From Saxidomus purpurata (Eukaryota; Mollusca; Bivalvia; Venerida; Veneridae), in assembly GCA_022818135.1 (NCBI GenBank), contig JAFMSR010000018.1:4263542-4327541 (forward strand): a DNA stretch of 64,000 nucleotides. Reading direction: 5' to 3'. A program made the translations under genes and the position numbers. Positions 12,758-25,100 of this stretch are shown here, one piece after another. The number at the start of each line of letters is the position of its first letter. Position 1 is the stretch's first letter. Below the pieces are notes generated by a model, which was not told where the DNA came from, made no database searches, and worked only from the letters and a program-made list of their open reading frames with translations.

Positions 12758-13465
12758 ACTGTACAAGTCATATTTTACATGTGATTTTTGGCAGTCTTGT
12801 ACAAATCATGATCAATTTTGAAATTGGACCATGTTTGATGAAAACCGAGGACATAACATTTGATGACAGCATAGCCTAAAGGACAAGATTGATTGATGAT
12901 ACTAGGCCTTGTCATTTAGAGCAATGGTGATTGAGTGAGGGATATCGGGGCCATGATGACTTTTGTTAAGTATAAATAATAAACTGAGATATTTTTTAAT
13001 ATTATACATGAAACGAAAACAAACTATATTGATATTTTGTTATAAAAACATTTTATACCTCCATTTCACATAGTAAAGCATCATACTTCCCCTCCAATCA
13101 TACACAAAGTCAATTCACTTATGCTACTCTGGTTAAACCTACGCAACATGTTCATTGACACAAGATTAATCATATTGACTAGTTATATATCTGTGTTTTA
13201 CATATTCATAGAGTTATTGCCCTTTTGTACTTGGCATGTTTTTATTTAGAAAGCATAATATCTCAAGTAACGATGTTGGTACTGCACTGAAACTTCACAG
13301 TTTGTATTTTCTATAATATGTATGCGTGCAAAGCTTCAATTACAAGATAGATAACTATATATCACATATAATGTTACTGTCCTTTTGTATTTAGCAAATA
13401 TCTATTCAGTGCATTATGTCTGCAGTCTGCACATTTCATCATGTCACTTATTCAAGCTGTGTTTA
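12758..13465. repeat. Intergenic DNA with a diverged ~160-bp tandem pair
   Basis: GAGTTATTGCCCTTTTGTAC at ~13211 and GTTACTGTCCTTTTGTATTT at ~13372 mark two diverged units, each followed by TTAG(C/A)AA-type sequence. No gene is seen. Confidence 0.45.
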
Positions 13466-13879
13466 TGGTTGATTCAGTTCACCTGGTTATAACGCTAGTG
13501 ATGTCATAAATGTGATGTAAACAACAAGGACGTTGTCCCACGCATTGTTGTTAGGCACCAATTGTCACTCACAACTTGCACCAGGTTTTACCATGTCTGC
13601 AGGTACCTCAGCTCACCCAGCCCATTTAGTCACTTGTTACGATACACGCAGTGTTTGCAATTTGGGCACCTGTGCACTAACCCTTAACCACAGGAATATA
13701 CGACGGTTCACGGTCAAGTCAAAGGCCATTTGACAATATAATGTATCTGCTCTTACTCCATAAGGTTTGTTAGAACTTTCTCGTGTTATAACTCGTTTTA
13801 AATTTTATCTTACAACATCTTAATCTTTACAAATTATGTACAAACATTTTACTAATGTAGCATATGAGCAGAAAAGTTT

Positions 13880-14215
13880 GATATCGATTTGGATGCACTG
13901 AAGCCAAGGTCAAGGACACTGCTGTTAAAAGTTTGAAAGAAAGGTTAGATACTATATATATAAAGCTTCTGTATAAATCACTGTCTATATTCTAGTTTGA
14001 ACGAAGTTAATCAAATGTTTCATTTTACGTAGTATTTAATACGATATATGATATATATTGGTATGCACTGCAGCCGGGCAATGTCGAGGACACTGCTACT
14101 AAAAGTTTGAAAGAAAGGTTAACTCACTATAGATTCTGTATGATGAAGCACTTTCTATGGTAGCTCTAGTTTGAACAAAAATGTTCAAATGTTTCATTTT
14201 AAGTGGTATTAAATT
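13880..14215. repeat. Tandem duplication of a ~175-bp unit
   Basis: GACACTGCTGTTAAAAGTTT followed by GAAAGAAAGGTTA (from ~13914) recurs as GACACTGCTACTAAAAGTTT and GAAAGAAAGGTTA (from ~14089). Both copies continue to TCTAGTTTGAAC and AATGTTTCATTTTA. No coding signal. Confidence 0.75.
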
Positions 14216-14689
14216 CAGTACATGTACCAACATACTGTGCTACATGTAACGGTTTCGGACATTCAATATAATTTTTGACAATGATATTTTATGACAATGA
14301 ATTGCTGTCTTCTCAGATGAGTTCAGCATGCCTACAAGTACTGAATATATTTCCTAGATTTCACAGATGTGTTGATGTGCTCGACATTTGCTTCTCCCAT
14401 GCTTGCGTTGCTAAAGATGTTTTGCCGTCCATCAGAAAATACTGGTATTGTGAACATTATGAAGGCGATATTCTACATCGTATTCATTTCAGTGTTTGGT
14501 CATAATGTTTGTTTAATTTAGGTCACATAGTCAAAACAAGAAACCCTATATGAAACTTCTAAAGACTATCATTAATTTGTCGGTCGACTTCAAATTCGAA
14601 CACATGGGCCAGAAACCAGACCACGAGGTCAACTTAAAAGATACTACATTGTATTCCCCACTTGTTGTAGGAGTTTAACGCCCGTTCCA
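14216..14689. other. Intergenic, nothing recognised
   Basis: A 76-codon open frame (14275-14505) has no family resemblance I can identify and no splice or promoter context, so no gene is called. Confidence 0.4.
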
Positions 14690-14860
14690 ATCGTATTTTT
14701 GGTCATTTTAACAGGCGGATTTACCGAAATATCTTCCCTGGGAAGTACCAGTACTAGACTCCTATCCTCTGTAAGAAGCTGCCAATTTTCTAACAGAAAA
14801 AGACATGGTCGGTGGCAGGGCTCGAACCCATGACCCTCAGTCTTTTAGAGGTTACAGTGA
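14690..14860 (-). repeat. tRNA-derived SINE-like repeat (second family)
   Basis: On the minus strand there is a B-box-like CATGGGTTCGAGCCCTGCC, followed by a body with TTACAGAGGATAGGAGTCTA. Related bodies (CCTCTGTAAGAAGC) occur at 38150-38320 and 48640-48790. Translation of the plus strand gives the false ARTHDP-type peptide common to tRNA-SINE DNA. Confidence 0.6.
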
Positions 14861-14989
14861 TTTCAAGTCGGAAGCGGGCGTATATACTGCCCCCACTCTA
14901 GAGGCCTCGTTTCTGTACGCCCGTCCACAGACGTATGTGAACACCTGCAGCTGCGGCGTCCACGCCTTTTCCGCTATCAAAGTCGAACA

Positions 14990-15290
14990 GTTTTCACCTG
15001 ATCTTCACCAAACTTAGTGAACATGTTTGTAGGCCCCAGTCATTCCGGAGTTACTGCTCTTTAATAGGTAAAAATTGACAAATTTAGACTTGTCCGGTCT
15101 CCAGCTTAAACAAATTCCTAACCAGTCTTCACTTAAACTTGCTGTAAATGTTTAACAGCCTAATGCCTCATCCAAGGTCTATATTCAACCGCCAAACCAC
15201 TGCAGTCACTCCGAAGTTATTGCCCTTTAATTGTTTAAATTAGAAACAATTTAGAGTTGACCTGTGACGCAGTTTGGCACTCTTGTTCAC
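14990..15290. repeat. Two-unit ~166-bp tandem-core repeat
   Basis: CCGGAGTTACTGCTCTTTAA (~15045) and CCGAAGTTATTGCCCTTTAA (~15211) are 166 bp apart, each preceded by similar CAGTCA(T/C)TCC context. The block ends near GGCACTCTTGTTCACTC. Confidence 0.6.
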
Positions 15291-16200
15291 TCAAGAAAAC
15301 TGAAGTTTGAGGGTCACTATCACAAGATATAAACTTGATCAATAAAGGTCACAAACGAGATAATGCGTAAAATCAAAAAGAAATATGTAAACACATTTTT
15401 AGCCCAGTGCACGTATTTTTGTTCCGATGATCTCTTGATGAAATTTCATATTGGGCCACATTGTCAAAATCTGAAGGTTCTGGTTCTAGTTTTTGATGTA
15501 TTTCGTTTCTAAACAACAATCCAGAGTCAGAAGCAGCTATTATACTGTCTCAGTCATAATTTGCTGAGCTAACTGACCCACAACTTGTAGTTTCAAGTGT
15601 CAAAGTCTATGCAAATTGTGCTAGGATGTGCCATCTGCCGACATATGACTTGTCTAATATTAGGCGATCTAACATTTTTTTTGTGTTCCTTTGTGTTCAT
15701 TTTTTGTCTTTTTAAGTGACCTAAATTTATAATTATGCTTAACGGACACATACCCTTATTCGTGAGACTTTTCTCCTAGGGGTTTGATGGACTAGTTCAT
15801 CCTTCAGTTCGGATGGTAACATGACATGTCAAAGTGCTGCTCAATGAAAAATGACTGAATAAAACGCACAGTACATATCATGGTCAGATTACATGGATCT
15901 ACACTTACAGGTTAAGTAACGAATGTTTACATCGAGAATGAACATTCTCAATTTGATCTTGAAAGGTTGGGAAGATAATGTCTGGTGTATTATCATCTTG
16001 GCTGAGACAGTTGACCATTAAATGATGTCTACGCTCATTCATAATTTCAAATTACCAGGTAAAGAAAATACTACTTCTGTGACCAGCTATTTTCCAAGGA
16101 ATTAGAATATTGAAGCAATATATGCTTCTTTCTCCGCGATTCGAGGGTCTAAGGAATGATTCTGCATATTCTATGTTAAAAAAAAACCTTGGATCGGGGA
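15291..16200. other. Intergenic, nothing recognised
   Basis: No ORF, RNA gene or clear repeat family was identified in this AT-rich stretch. Confidence 0.4.
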
Positions 16201-16222
16201 GAAAGAAGGATAATGATAATGC

Positions 16223-18205
16223 TTTATTTTATGTTTTCCAGTGAATTATAGAGTTTTCTCAGTGAAATAAAAGTGATAATCCACAGTTTTGAAACAGTGG
16301 ATTACCATTTTTATTTTTCACTGTTTTGCAATCTTTAACCCGGATTTACGTCAAAAAGTATACTGAGCGTAACTAATGCTGGAAACCATGCGACGATGAC
16401 GTCATTTGCGCTATGTTTTCTGATGACGTTTCCCGCGATTTTCGATATTTTATAGAAACAAACTCAATAAAAGTAGAGTTTTAACCATAAGGCCACACCA
16501 ATTTGATTAATAGTTCTTCGGATTTTTCTCTAAAAAAAGGGGCGGGCGAGCGAAATTTTTTTTTTTTTTATTTTTTATTTCTCAAATTTTCACAGGCGGC
16601 GAGTACTTTTTGTATTTTTTTTATTTACTTTTTTGAAATTTCACATGCGGCGGGCCTTTTTAAAATATTCTTTTATTTACTTTTTGAAATTTCACATGCG
16701 GCGGGCACTTTTTTAATTTGATGTTTTGACCTTTTTTACTTCTCAAAATTAAAAGGTCTCATGTCTGAAATAAATCACATAATTATATCCTATCTTTGTA
16801 TGTAATTATAACAAGAGGTGTCAGTAGTGCTTTCCATTAATTAAAACAAAATGTTCGCAGTACAAAAATCTAAAGGATCTGTATAAAAAGGGTCCAAGTA
16901 GCACGATAGTAAGCCAAGAGTTTTCAAACTTAATTGTTTCTACATTTTTAAATTAATTAAGTAGATGCACACAAGACGTCAACTAGGAATTTTAAGTACA
17001 AATCAAGAAACATGTTCATAGAGTTATCTTCCCTTGCTTACAGCTAAGTGTCATAAGTATTCCAACTTTCAAAGTAATCTTTCAAACGGTCAAGTCAACA
17101 AGTGGACAAGAATGAAAATTTTAACTGAGTTTTTAAGTCGAAAAGGGCCATAATTAAAATGAAATCCTATGCTAGTAACCTTCTCCTGCCTATATATGTT
17201 TGGAGATCATGATGGTAAATAGTATTCCAATTTTCTAAGTAATATCTCAAACAGTTAAGTTAAAAGTTGACTGGTAAAAACTTACACGAGGTTCTAAGTC
17301 GATAAAGGGCCTTAATTAAAAAACGTCTGACAGAGTTGCCTTCTCTTGCCTATAGATTGGGGTATTGATTTAAAACAAGTATTCCAAGATTCGCAGCAAT
17401 ACTTTAAAGGTTAGTTAACAAGTGGTTTTACCCTTATTCAATGTATTTTCCAAGTAAAAAAGGGGCATAATTCTGACAAAAACCTTCACAGAGTTATGTA
17501 CTCTTGTCTGTGGATGGAGGTAGAGTACACGTGTTTTTTCCAATTGTCACCAATCACCGCGACGTCCAGCCATCGTGCCCACGCAAAGTTGGTCACCAAA
17601 GCCCCCAGAATCACCCGTCGACCTAATTAGAGTGTCCGATCACGGTGACCATTTGTCTGGACAGTGTTTCGCGTAGTCCACATTCGGGTCGTGACTTGAA
17701 ATTTAATGTTTTTTACTGATTAACTTTTATTTATCGATAAAAATAGAAATATGTTTGTTTTTGATGTTTTTCGAAACTTCCCGACGCCTAAAACGTTTTA
17801 ATTACGATGCCGCTATCAACAACCGAGCTACCGGAAATCGTGTTGTTACGCGAACGCTTGAATTTGAGACACTTGTAACAAAAAGAGTTTAAAATGAACC
17901 GAAAGTCCCGAAATTAGCGACAATTTTTAGCGCTGCGCAAAAATAAAATTTGATTTCTGACGGACATGCGGCGGGGTTTTTTTTTTTTTCCCTTTAGGTT
18001 TTGAAGTAGCGGAAAATCCGACGAACTATTAATCAAATTGGTGTGGCCTAAAATGAACAGAAAAATTGTTGGTATCGGTGTAATATCACGTTAATTTCAC
18101 TCGTGAACACCAGAAGTTGTTATTTGAAAATATCACTTTTGGTGCCCACTCGGTGAAATTATAAAGTGATCTTACACCGAAACCAACAATTTTCCTCTAT
18201 ATTAT
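16223..18205. mobile_element. Older dispersed repeat, split by the Harbinger-like element
   Basis: 16330-16490 and 18049-18195 together align with 39826-40157: AAAATGTATACCGAGCGTAA-like start, GATGACGTC, TTTCTGATGACGTTTCCCGC, then CAGAAAAATTGTTGGT, TATCACTTTTGGTGCC and CGGTGAAATTATAA. Its left margin (16223-16262) is repeated at 31543-31580. A short hairpin TAATCCAC..GTGGATTA lies at ~16276-16305. No coding capacity. Confidence 0.8.
16491..18048. mobile_element. 1.56-kb PIF/Harbinger-like non-autonomous transposon
   Basis: Terminal inverted repeats of about 36 bp with one mismatch begin GGCCACACCAATTTGATTAA at both tips. The element is flanked by the direct repeat TAA (16488-16490 and 18049-18051). 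The paralogous sequence near 39985 carries a single TAA with no insert, so the insertion is supported by an empty site. A 3-bp TWA target duplication is characteristic of PIF/Harbinger elements. The inside has G+C-rich CATGCGGCGGG motifs in T-rich ~50-bp repeats (16551-16740) and a ~160-bp tandem core (16980-17520). No transposase ORF was found. Confidence 0.85.
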
Positions 18206-18460
18206 AGCAAAGCATGCTCATCTACTGGTAGTGAATGGAAATGTTTTTGTTGTAATGGTGCTGCATTAAATCAATTCAAAACGCGCACTGACGGAGACTA
18301 CTTTTACAAACCATTGTCCCAAAGTTTTAACAGCACTTTTTGTTAAAACCATTCATTTTGCAGTCATAACCATTTTAGTTTTATTTGCTCAATATGTTTT
18401 TTTCAAGTTTGATCACGGCCACTTTAGTTGCAGCTGGCAAAGCACTTAAAACATTATTTG

Positions 18461-18500
18461 TACGTACGTGCGTGCGTGCGTGCGTGCGTGCGTGCGTGTG
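18461..18500. repeat. (CGTG)n microsatellite
   Basis: About nine CGTG units follow GTACGTACGTG. It lies in intergenic DNA, ~700 bp upstream of the Notch-ligand-like start codon. Confidence 0.95.
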
Positions 18501-18707
18501 TGAGTTGCGCATGCTTTAGCATCTATGTCAATATACACTTCTCCGAATACGCTAGGTGTAAATACAAACCTGTGTAGACCGTACAGATGGACGTCCTAAA
18601 GCCGGAGTCACAGATTGAAACAGGCTAGGAGAACGCTCGCCAGTCGCCCATGGTATTCACTTTACATAGTAAGTAATTTTACTAAATGCAACAGACATGT
18701 ATTAATA

Positions 18708-18805
18708 CGACAAAAATAATAGATAAATAAATAAAGAAAGAAATAAATAAAGAAAGAAAGACTGAAAAAAGAAAGAAGGAAAAAATAAACACAAAAACAA
18801 CAAAA
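18708..18805. repeat. Purine-rich simple-sequence tract
   Basis: AATAAATAAAGAAAG-type units repeat imperfectly and grade into GAAAAAAGAAAGAAGG. Low complexity only. Confidence 0.85.
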
Positions 18806-19168
18806 AACTGAAAGAAACATGCCATTCACACTTGTATTAGGCATACAATGTACCTTAATCCTCATAACGTGCCTTCAAGACTCCGAAATGACAAGTTAAA
18901 GGTCACAAGGCCGCTGATAGAAAGTTTTGACCATGAGAATATTTCAGTTACTCGGCGTTCTCTTCCGCCACAGTGTCTCTTAAGATAATCTAAGAGGGAT
19001 TAAGAACATGTACTCACACAACACTTAAACAGTCATCTTACAATCTGTATCCAGCATACATTCTATATACAAAACTCCATCTTGCTTCTTTATTAATTGT
19101 GCTGTGTGTGTTTTTTGTGATATTCTTCAAGATTGTTTCAGGACTACTGGAATCCAAAGCAGTTAAAT

Positions 19169-22100
19169 ATGAGATTCTTTTATTCGATCACGACGTTTTC
19201 AATTCTGCAGGTGAGATTTTTAAAATTTTTAATGCGGTTTAACCTCTCATTCCCAGCATATAATTGCTATGAATGAATTAATTAATTATTAATATACATT
19301 TGTATTAATTGAATTAATTAAATTGCAATCATTTTAAACCAAATGAATCAATTTTATACGCAGTATTCTGCAACAAGATTATAAACAAGCATTTATGTGT
19401 ATACAGTAGTAATAAGGAGCCTATACAATTATAAATTAAACTCAATTTTAAGTAGAATCTCTTTTATTTTTAGATCTCAAAAACTTAAATCCTTCCCCAC
19501 ATTACTATAGTAGAGATACACACAGATTTTAGCCGTGTATATCGCGTTAGTCGTGCACGTATTTCGTGTAACTGGCCGTTCCAAGGCTGTAACTGTTTGT
19601 AACCGTCTCTGTGCTTTGTAGCAGTTTTACGTTATTGTTTATGTGATATCCTTTACTTATAGTGTTGCCTTTATACAGTTAATATTAATGACTCGTCAGC
19701 TGATTTTCCCCATAAACAGAAGATGTATTCTCCTGTGTGTAGATCTGGCCCAGTTGGAGCATGTGTTTGGTGCTGGATTTGATGGTGTTTTGCGTTGATT
19801 TCCTTACTTTACTTGCGACATGTAGAAAATGCTTAATAACGATTATCAAGAGTGAGTCTTTCGGAAAATTAACGTTTCCTTATTTTAGACCTTCAGAAGA
19901 TGTTGAATTACTTGATCGGGTTGACTTTACCATAGTAACGCCCTAGAATACATGCAGCATATGCACGTTGCTGCGTTTTAATGTTACTTTCCAATGTTAA
20001 CAACTTCCTTCTTCGATGTCATCAGTTAAGTTTTATAGTGTAAAATACCTGTAAATCCCCGTAATTATTGCATTGCAGTCAACGCTAAACCTGAATAAAA
20101 GTCAGAATTTTGAACTATATTAATTCATGGTAGAATCACAGAGTATATCCAGGGAAGTTTGTCCGCGGCATTAACTACAGTAAAATTTGGGAACTGTCAA
20201 GTTTTGGGTTTCGAATTGGGTAGGATTTTTTCATTTCCCGTAAAATCATACTTCCCTTTATATCCTTTTAGCAAAAGAAATATGAATACATAAACAAATG
20301 AATAGCACTGGCCTTTTTGAAGCATTTCAAAGTGACTAAGTTTTAATTTGATCGAAGATAGTGAATTTGTTTTCTTACCCTAACCAAAATGCATAGTCAC
20401 CCTGCTTTTAAGGTTTTATTTTTACCTATCTGCTTATAAACAAACTAACTTGCTGTAAGTTATTTCCGTAAGTTACATGCTTTTTGCCGTAAAATTGGAA
20501 TTATTCGAGGTAAAAGGAGATGTAGTTCGAATCTGCAGGCCAGGAAGATCGAGAAAAAAATGCAGTATATCTGTCGATAATTGTATACATGTACAGGCAA
20601 AGTTTTCTTGCCATTCTGAATCCTAAAAAATCTTTGCATCTTATTTTCTGAATAAGCATACTCGGAACAAACTTTCTACTTTTATCAAGCAATTTCTAAC
20701 TATAACCAAAGATGAACATATGCTACTTTCGCTATTGGACAAGTTAATTTTATCAAGATCACTACACTGTTACAACCTTTCAATTACTTTTATTGAAATC
20801 GGCCATTGCAAAAGTTTTTGCTTTACACCGGTTACAGCTATTTAAGCTAAAACAAGTCAAACCCTTCATCATTACTAGTAGGAATCAAAGCGCTGTGAAC
20901 GCTGAAGGCCTGGGGCTATAGATTAACTCCCCTAAAAACAACTTTTGACCTTCGTGATTTACGCTGAACCTTACCTAAAGCGCGGGTCGAAATGTGCATA
21001 GGGCGAAATTTAGTATATGACACAGATATATGGGTGGCAGGGAAGTTTGTTTTATTATAAAACGTACGTTAAATGAAAAATAATCACATGGTCAACAATA
21101 TCAATTGTTTGAGAGAACAATAAAAATAATTAAATCTGCGCTTTGTTCAACTTCAAGCTATATCTGATGATGTGGATCGAAAATTATTGTGTACCAAGGA
21201 CAAGACCTTGAAACAGAAATAAACAAAGCAATACCAACAATGAAATATAAATACAGTACTGTACAATGTGTATAACAGGGGAAACCCAAAATGATTCTTG
21301 GTTACCTTGTAGTTGCAATCGGTGAAACCGTTCACTGGGCCTTGACATGCAGCGTCCTCGATAAATGGCGGGTGATTTTGATCACGTGAGTTCCTTCTCG
21401 GGAATGTACGTAAATTGTATCTTTTTTTTTAAAGAAATTCATTTTTAGGTAAATATATATGTAATCGTTCGTAAATAAGAAAGTTGTCAATGAAATAACA
21501 TCAGAAATTTGAAAATCAAACTACAAACTCTTATATCGAATTCCGTACGTTTCCGTAAATATCCGTACTTTTCCGTGATATGCATATGATTATCTTCCGT
21601 AATCAGCTAACAGCGCAGTAATTTCTAAAACAGAAAAAATTGTGTAATGCAGCCCGTAAGCTATAGACCTTTCTGCAATCGTTTGAAGTTGTATGTACTG
21701 TTTTTATTTGTAATATGTTCTTATCGTATGCGACATTCAAACAAAAGATTGATCTGGTCTGCCTTGCACTACTTTCCGAAAGCGTATGTTTACAGTTGTT
21801 ATTCGCACATAGCACAGTTAAAAAGTCAGCAGTGTTTGAAATGTGGTATGCTACATGTAACTTAGGCCTAGGGGACTTTCAGTCCCCGGGCCAAAAATGA
21901 AAATGTCAACAGAAAGTTACCAACTGAAAGGCAAACACGTTCTAATATGATGCAGATATACATAACTGAGTCAACAGAAATGTGTCTCTTTTTACCTTGA
22001 ATAATCTGCTGTGTTGTTGTTTTTTTTTCATTTTGAATTTCCCTTAAAACAATTCAAGTAAGTGATTGACTTTCGTCACGGAAAACAGAATTATAATTGT

Positions 22101-25100
22101 GGGGATAATTTCCAACAGCTGAACACAGTTCCGGTCGTCTAGCGTGATATATTGTCTGTTGTATACCACACTCAAATCCTTCTTTGGTTGACGTTTTTTT
22201 TTCTTTGCATATATTGTACATACATGCACTTGTAAGCTGTCTGCATCAGAACAATCCTGGGTTGAGAAGGAAGCTTGAGTTTATTTTAGAAGTACTTTCA
22301 AATTGCTATTTACGGCTCCATTCAGGTTATGTAAATGCAGTTTCTTTTTGTACCAATGATATTATCTAATGCTATCAAAACTAAATAATCACCGACAAAA
22401 GTATTCTGAAGACGGCTTTTTTTGCAAGGAAAACACATCCCGGAATCAAATACAAAATGTATATGACTGTTTACAAAACTGACCAGTCTTTGCTTAAAGA
22501 TAACTGTCAATATGGTTTCAGATATATTTCCTTTTTTCATTTCTCTGAACGCGAATGGAACAATTTTGCCTAATATTCATGTCATGTATTATCATGACTT
22601 GTACTTCTGCAGCTGCAGACAGTGTTTTCAATAGTTCCTTCAGTGCTTTGATCAAATATTTTACTGACAGTATGGTTTCTAATAGCAATCAAATATGACG
22701 TACGATCAGGATCAAAATTAACATTTAGCGGATCTACCTAAATATTTAATATAAATCATGTGGCAGAAAAAGTGTCACAGCCAGGGCCAATACACGCCAC
22801 AAATTTACTATAGGTTTGTATAGGAGCGCTGTCATTAACTCGCGATAACATTTTAACTAATAAAGTTATTTTAAAATACAAACGGGATGATAAAATATAA
22901 CATTTCCGCTTTTTAATGAATATTTATTTATTTTTCTGAGACTTTATTTGTTTGGTCTTTTTTTAACTTAAAACTCTACCCGTCGTTTTACTATATAATA
23001 TATAGTAAAACGCCCAAAATGTCACAATTTTAAGTGAAAATTTTGCAGCTTATCTTCAATTTGTTCAAAACCTATAACACTTATTTTAGAATCAAAACGG
23101 GATTGAATAAAACAATCATTCTCCATTTAAGTGATATATTTTATATAAAAATAAAGAAAGAAGAGAATGGTCTTTTTTTAAGGTTTTGTTTAACAGGTAT
23201 ATAATTTCATTTTTACGATCGGAGCTCGGTTGCTTCCGTAATGCTGGCCGAACACTTCCGAATGATTGATCTAACTGCTTCAGGCCACAGGTGGAAGGAA
23301 CATACCTTTGACTTTTTTTTCTTCTAATGCTTTTTCTATGCATTTTAAAATTGATATCAGAATAAATAAAAAAAATTGAAAAAAATTTTTTTTCTTCATA
23401 GCTCTTTACTATATACAAGGTTCCCAACACACTCTGTATGAAAACAAGCATGTCGCTCTGAAAAACTCTTCGATTTCTTTCAAATTTGAGTTACGTTAAA
23501 CAAATTTGAACGAATTCTAGAGAGAAATGATAGAGCTTTAAGAAAGAGTTTACTTCAATGGAAAATTCCAAGCCGTTTTCGTTCTACAAGCGAAAATGCC
23601 AAAGCTGTAGAGCGATTTTCGCTCAAACCAGAAAAATGTCACATATATAGTAAAGAGCTATGAAGAAAAAAAAATTTTTTTTTTCAATTTTTTTTTTTAT
23701 TTATTCTGATATCAATTTTAAAATGCATAGAAAAAAGCATTAGCTTAAGAAAAAAAAGTCAAAGGTATGTTCCTTCCACCTGTGCTTCAGGCCATCGATA
23801 AGTTTTATGGCCGGACATTACGTAACATTTACCATGATCTTTAAAACGTTGTATATTGGGTTTTGTTTTACATTAAAATGCAAACTGGGTTAGAATCTTC
23901 AGTTTTTTGTTCATAAAAAGGCAAAACCTTTTCATTGAAACCGGATATACATGATATCGTCTTTATAGCGAGGATCCATGAAATTTTCAGTATAATTATC
24001 AATAATATTATTTAGCTTTTTGATGTTAATTTGCAACAAATAAAAGATTCACTATGCATGCATTTTTATTTCGAAACACTTGCACGGGTACTTTTATATT
24101 TTGTTTTACATTTCTCTTTGACTGGAGTGAAAGGCAAGAATTCGCTCCGCTGAATTGGTTTCATTTTATAGGTGTCACATAGAGTTTCTTCCAGACCAAA
24201 GCTAGTTTTCATAATACACGGTCAAAACCAGGTAGTCTTATTACTCGTATCTTTTTGTCTTTCATTTCTTCCCGAAGAAATAAGCTGATTATTACATTAA
24301 CAAAAAGAGAAGAAAAAAGAAACACGCAAGGTTTGATCTATGTGCAGAGTACTGAATGACAAAATCTGTAAAATGTAACAGGTATTATTCTACTGCAGAA
24401 ATGGAAAAGTTTTTTCCTACAATAAATCCTTTTTTCTTCTAAAATGTTAATTATATTTTCAAGCCATGTGATGAAAAACCACATACTTTTTAAGGCATTC
24501 AACATCAAGCGTTTACTAGAGTATGTAAAATCTATTTGATATTCTGAAAGGAAACTGTTCTATTTCTCAAATTAAAAAGCCTACCGAAATCAAATGTCAG
24601 TCTTTATCAGATCAGGAATAACACTGATTAGGAATTTAAGATCGCAAAATAAAACAAGTTGACGTACTATTTACCGGGGACATGTAGGTCCATCTATTTA
24701 CGTTTCTAAAGCACACCATACTTTTGCAACAGACTTGCCGTGTACGTCTGTACTTGAAAATAACGGGTCTACAATTTTAAACATTCTCACGAGCAAACGT
24801 TACGCACGTGTAAAGGGATTAGCCGATTATGAAAAATCAAGTGCACACTAGATTCATTGTCATTATTATGTCAAAATTCACGAATTTTGTAGCTTTTGGA
24901 TTATTCTGTGACTATTTTTATGACTGATGATGTGACTGTAATGAAATAGTGCTCACTAGTTAAAACATTACTATTATTATTATTACTATTAATTGCAAGT
25001 AATGTGAATGATAATGCTGAATTTTCTTTATCTTCTGGTAGAAATGATAAAAATTAAAACATAAGATTTTCACAAAAGTTACGCGTCAAGTTCAATATCT

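Noticed and set aside
14805..15017. Open frame starting MVGGRARTHDPQSF
   Set aside because: It reads through the B-box region of a SINE-like repeat; no family similarity.
23116..23451. 111-codon minus-strand open frame
   Set aside because: It runs through the left arm of the foldback element and AT-rich flank, with no homology.
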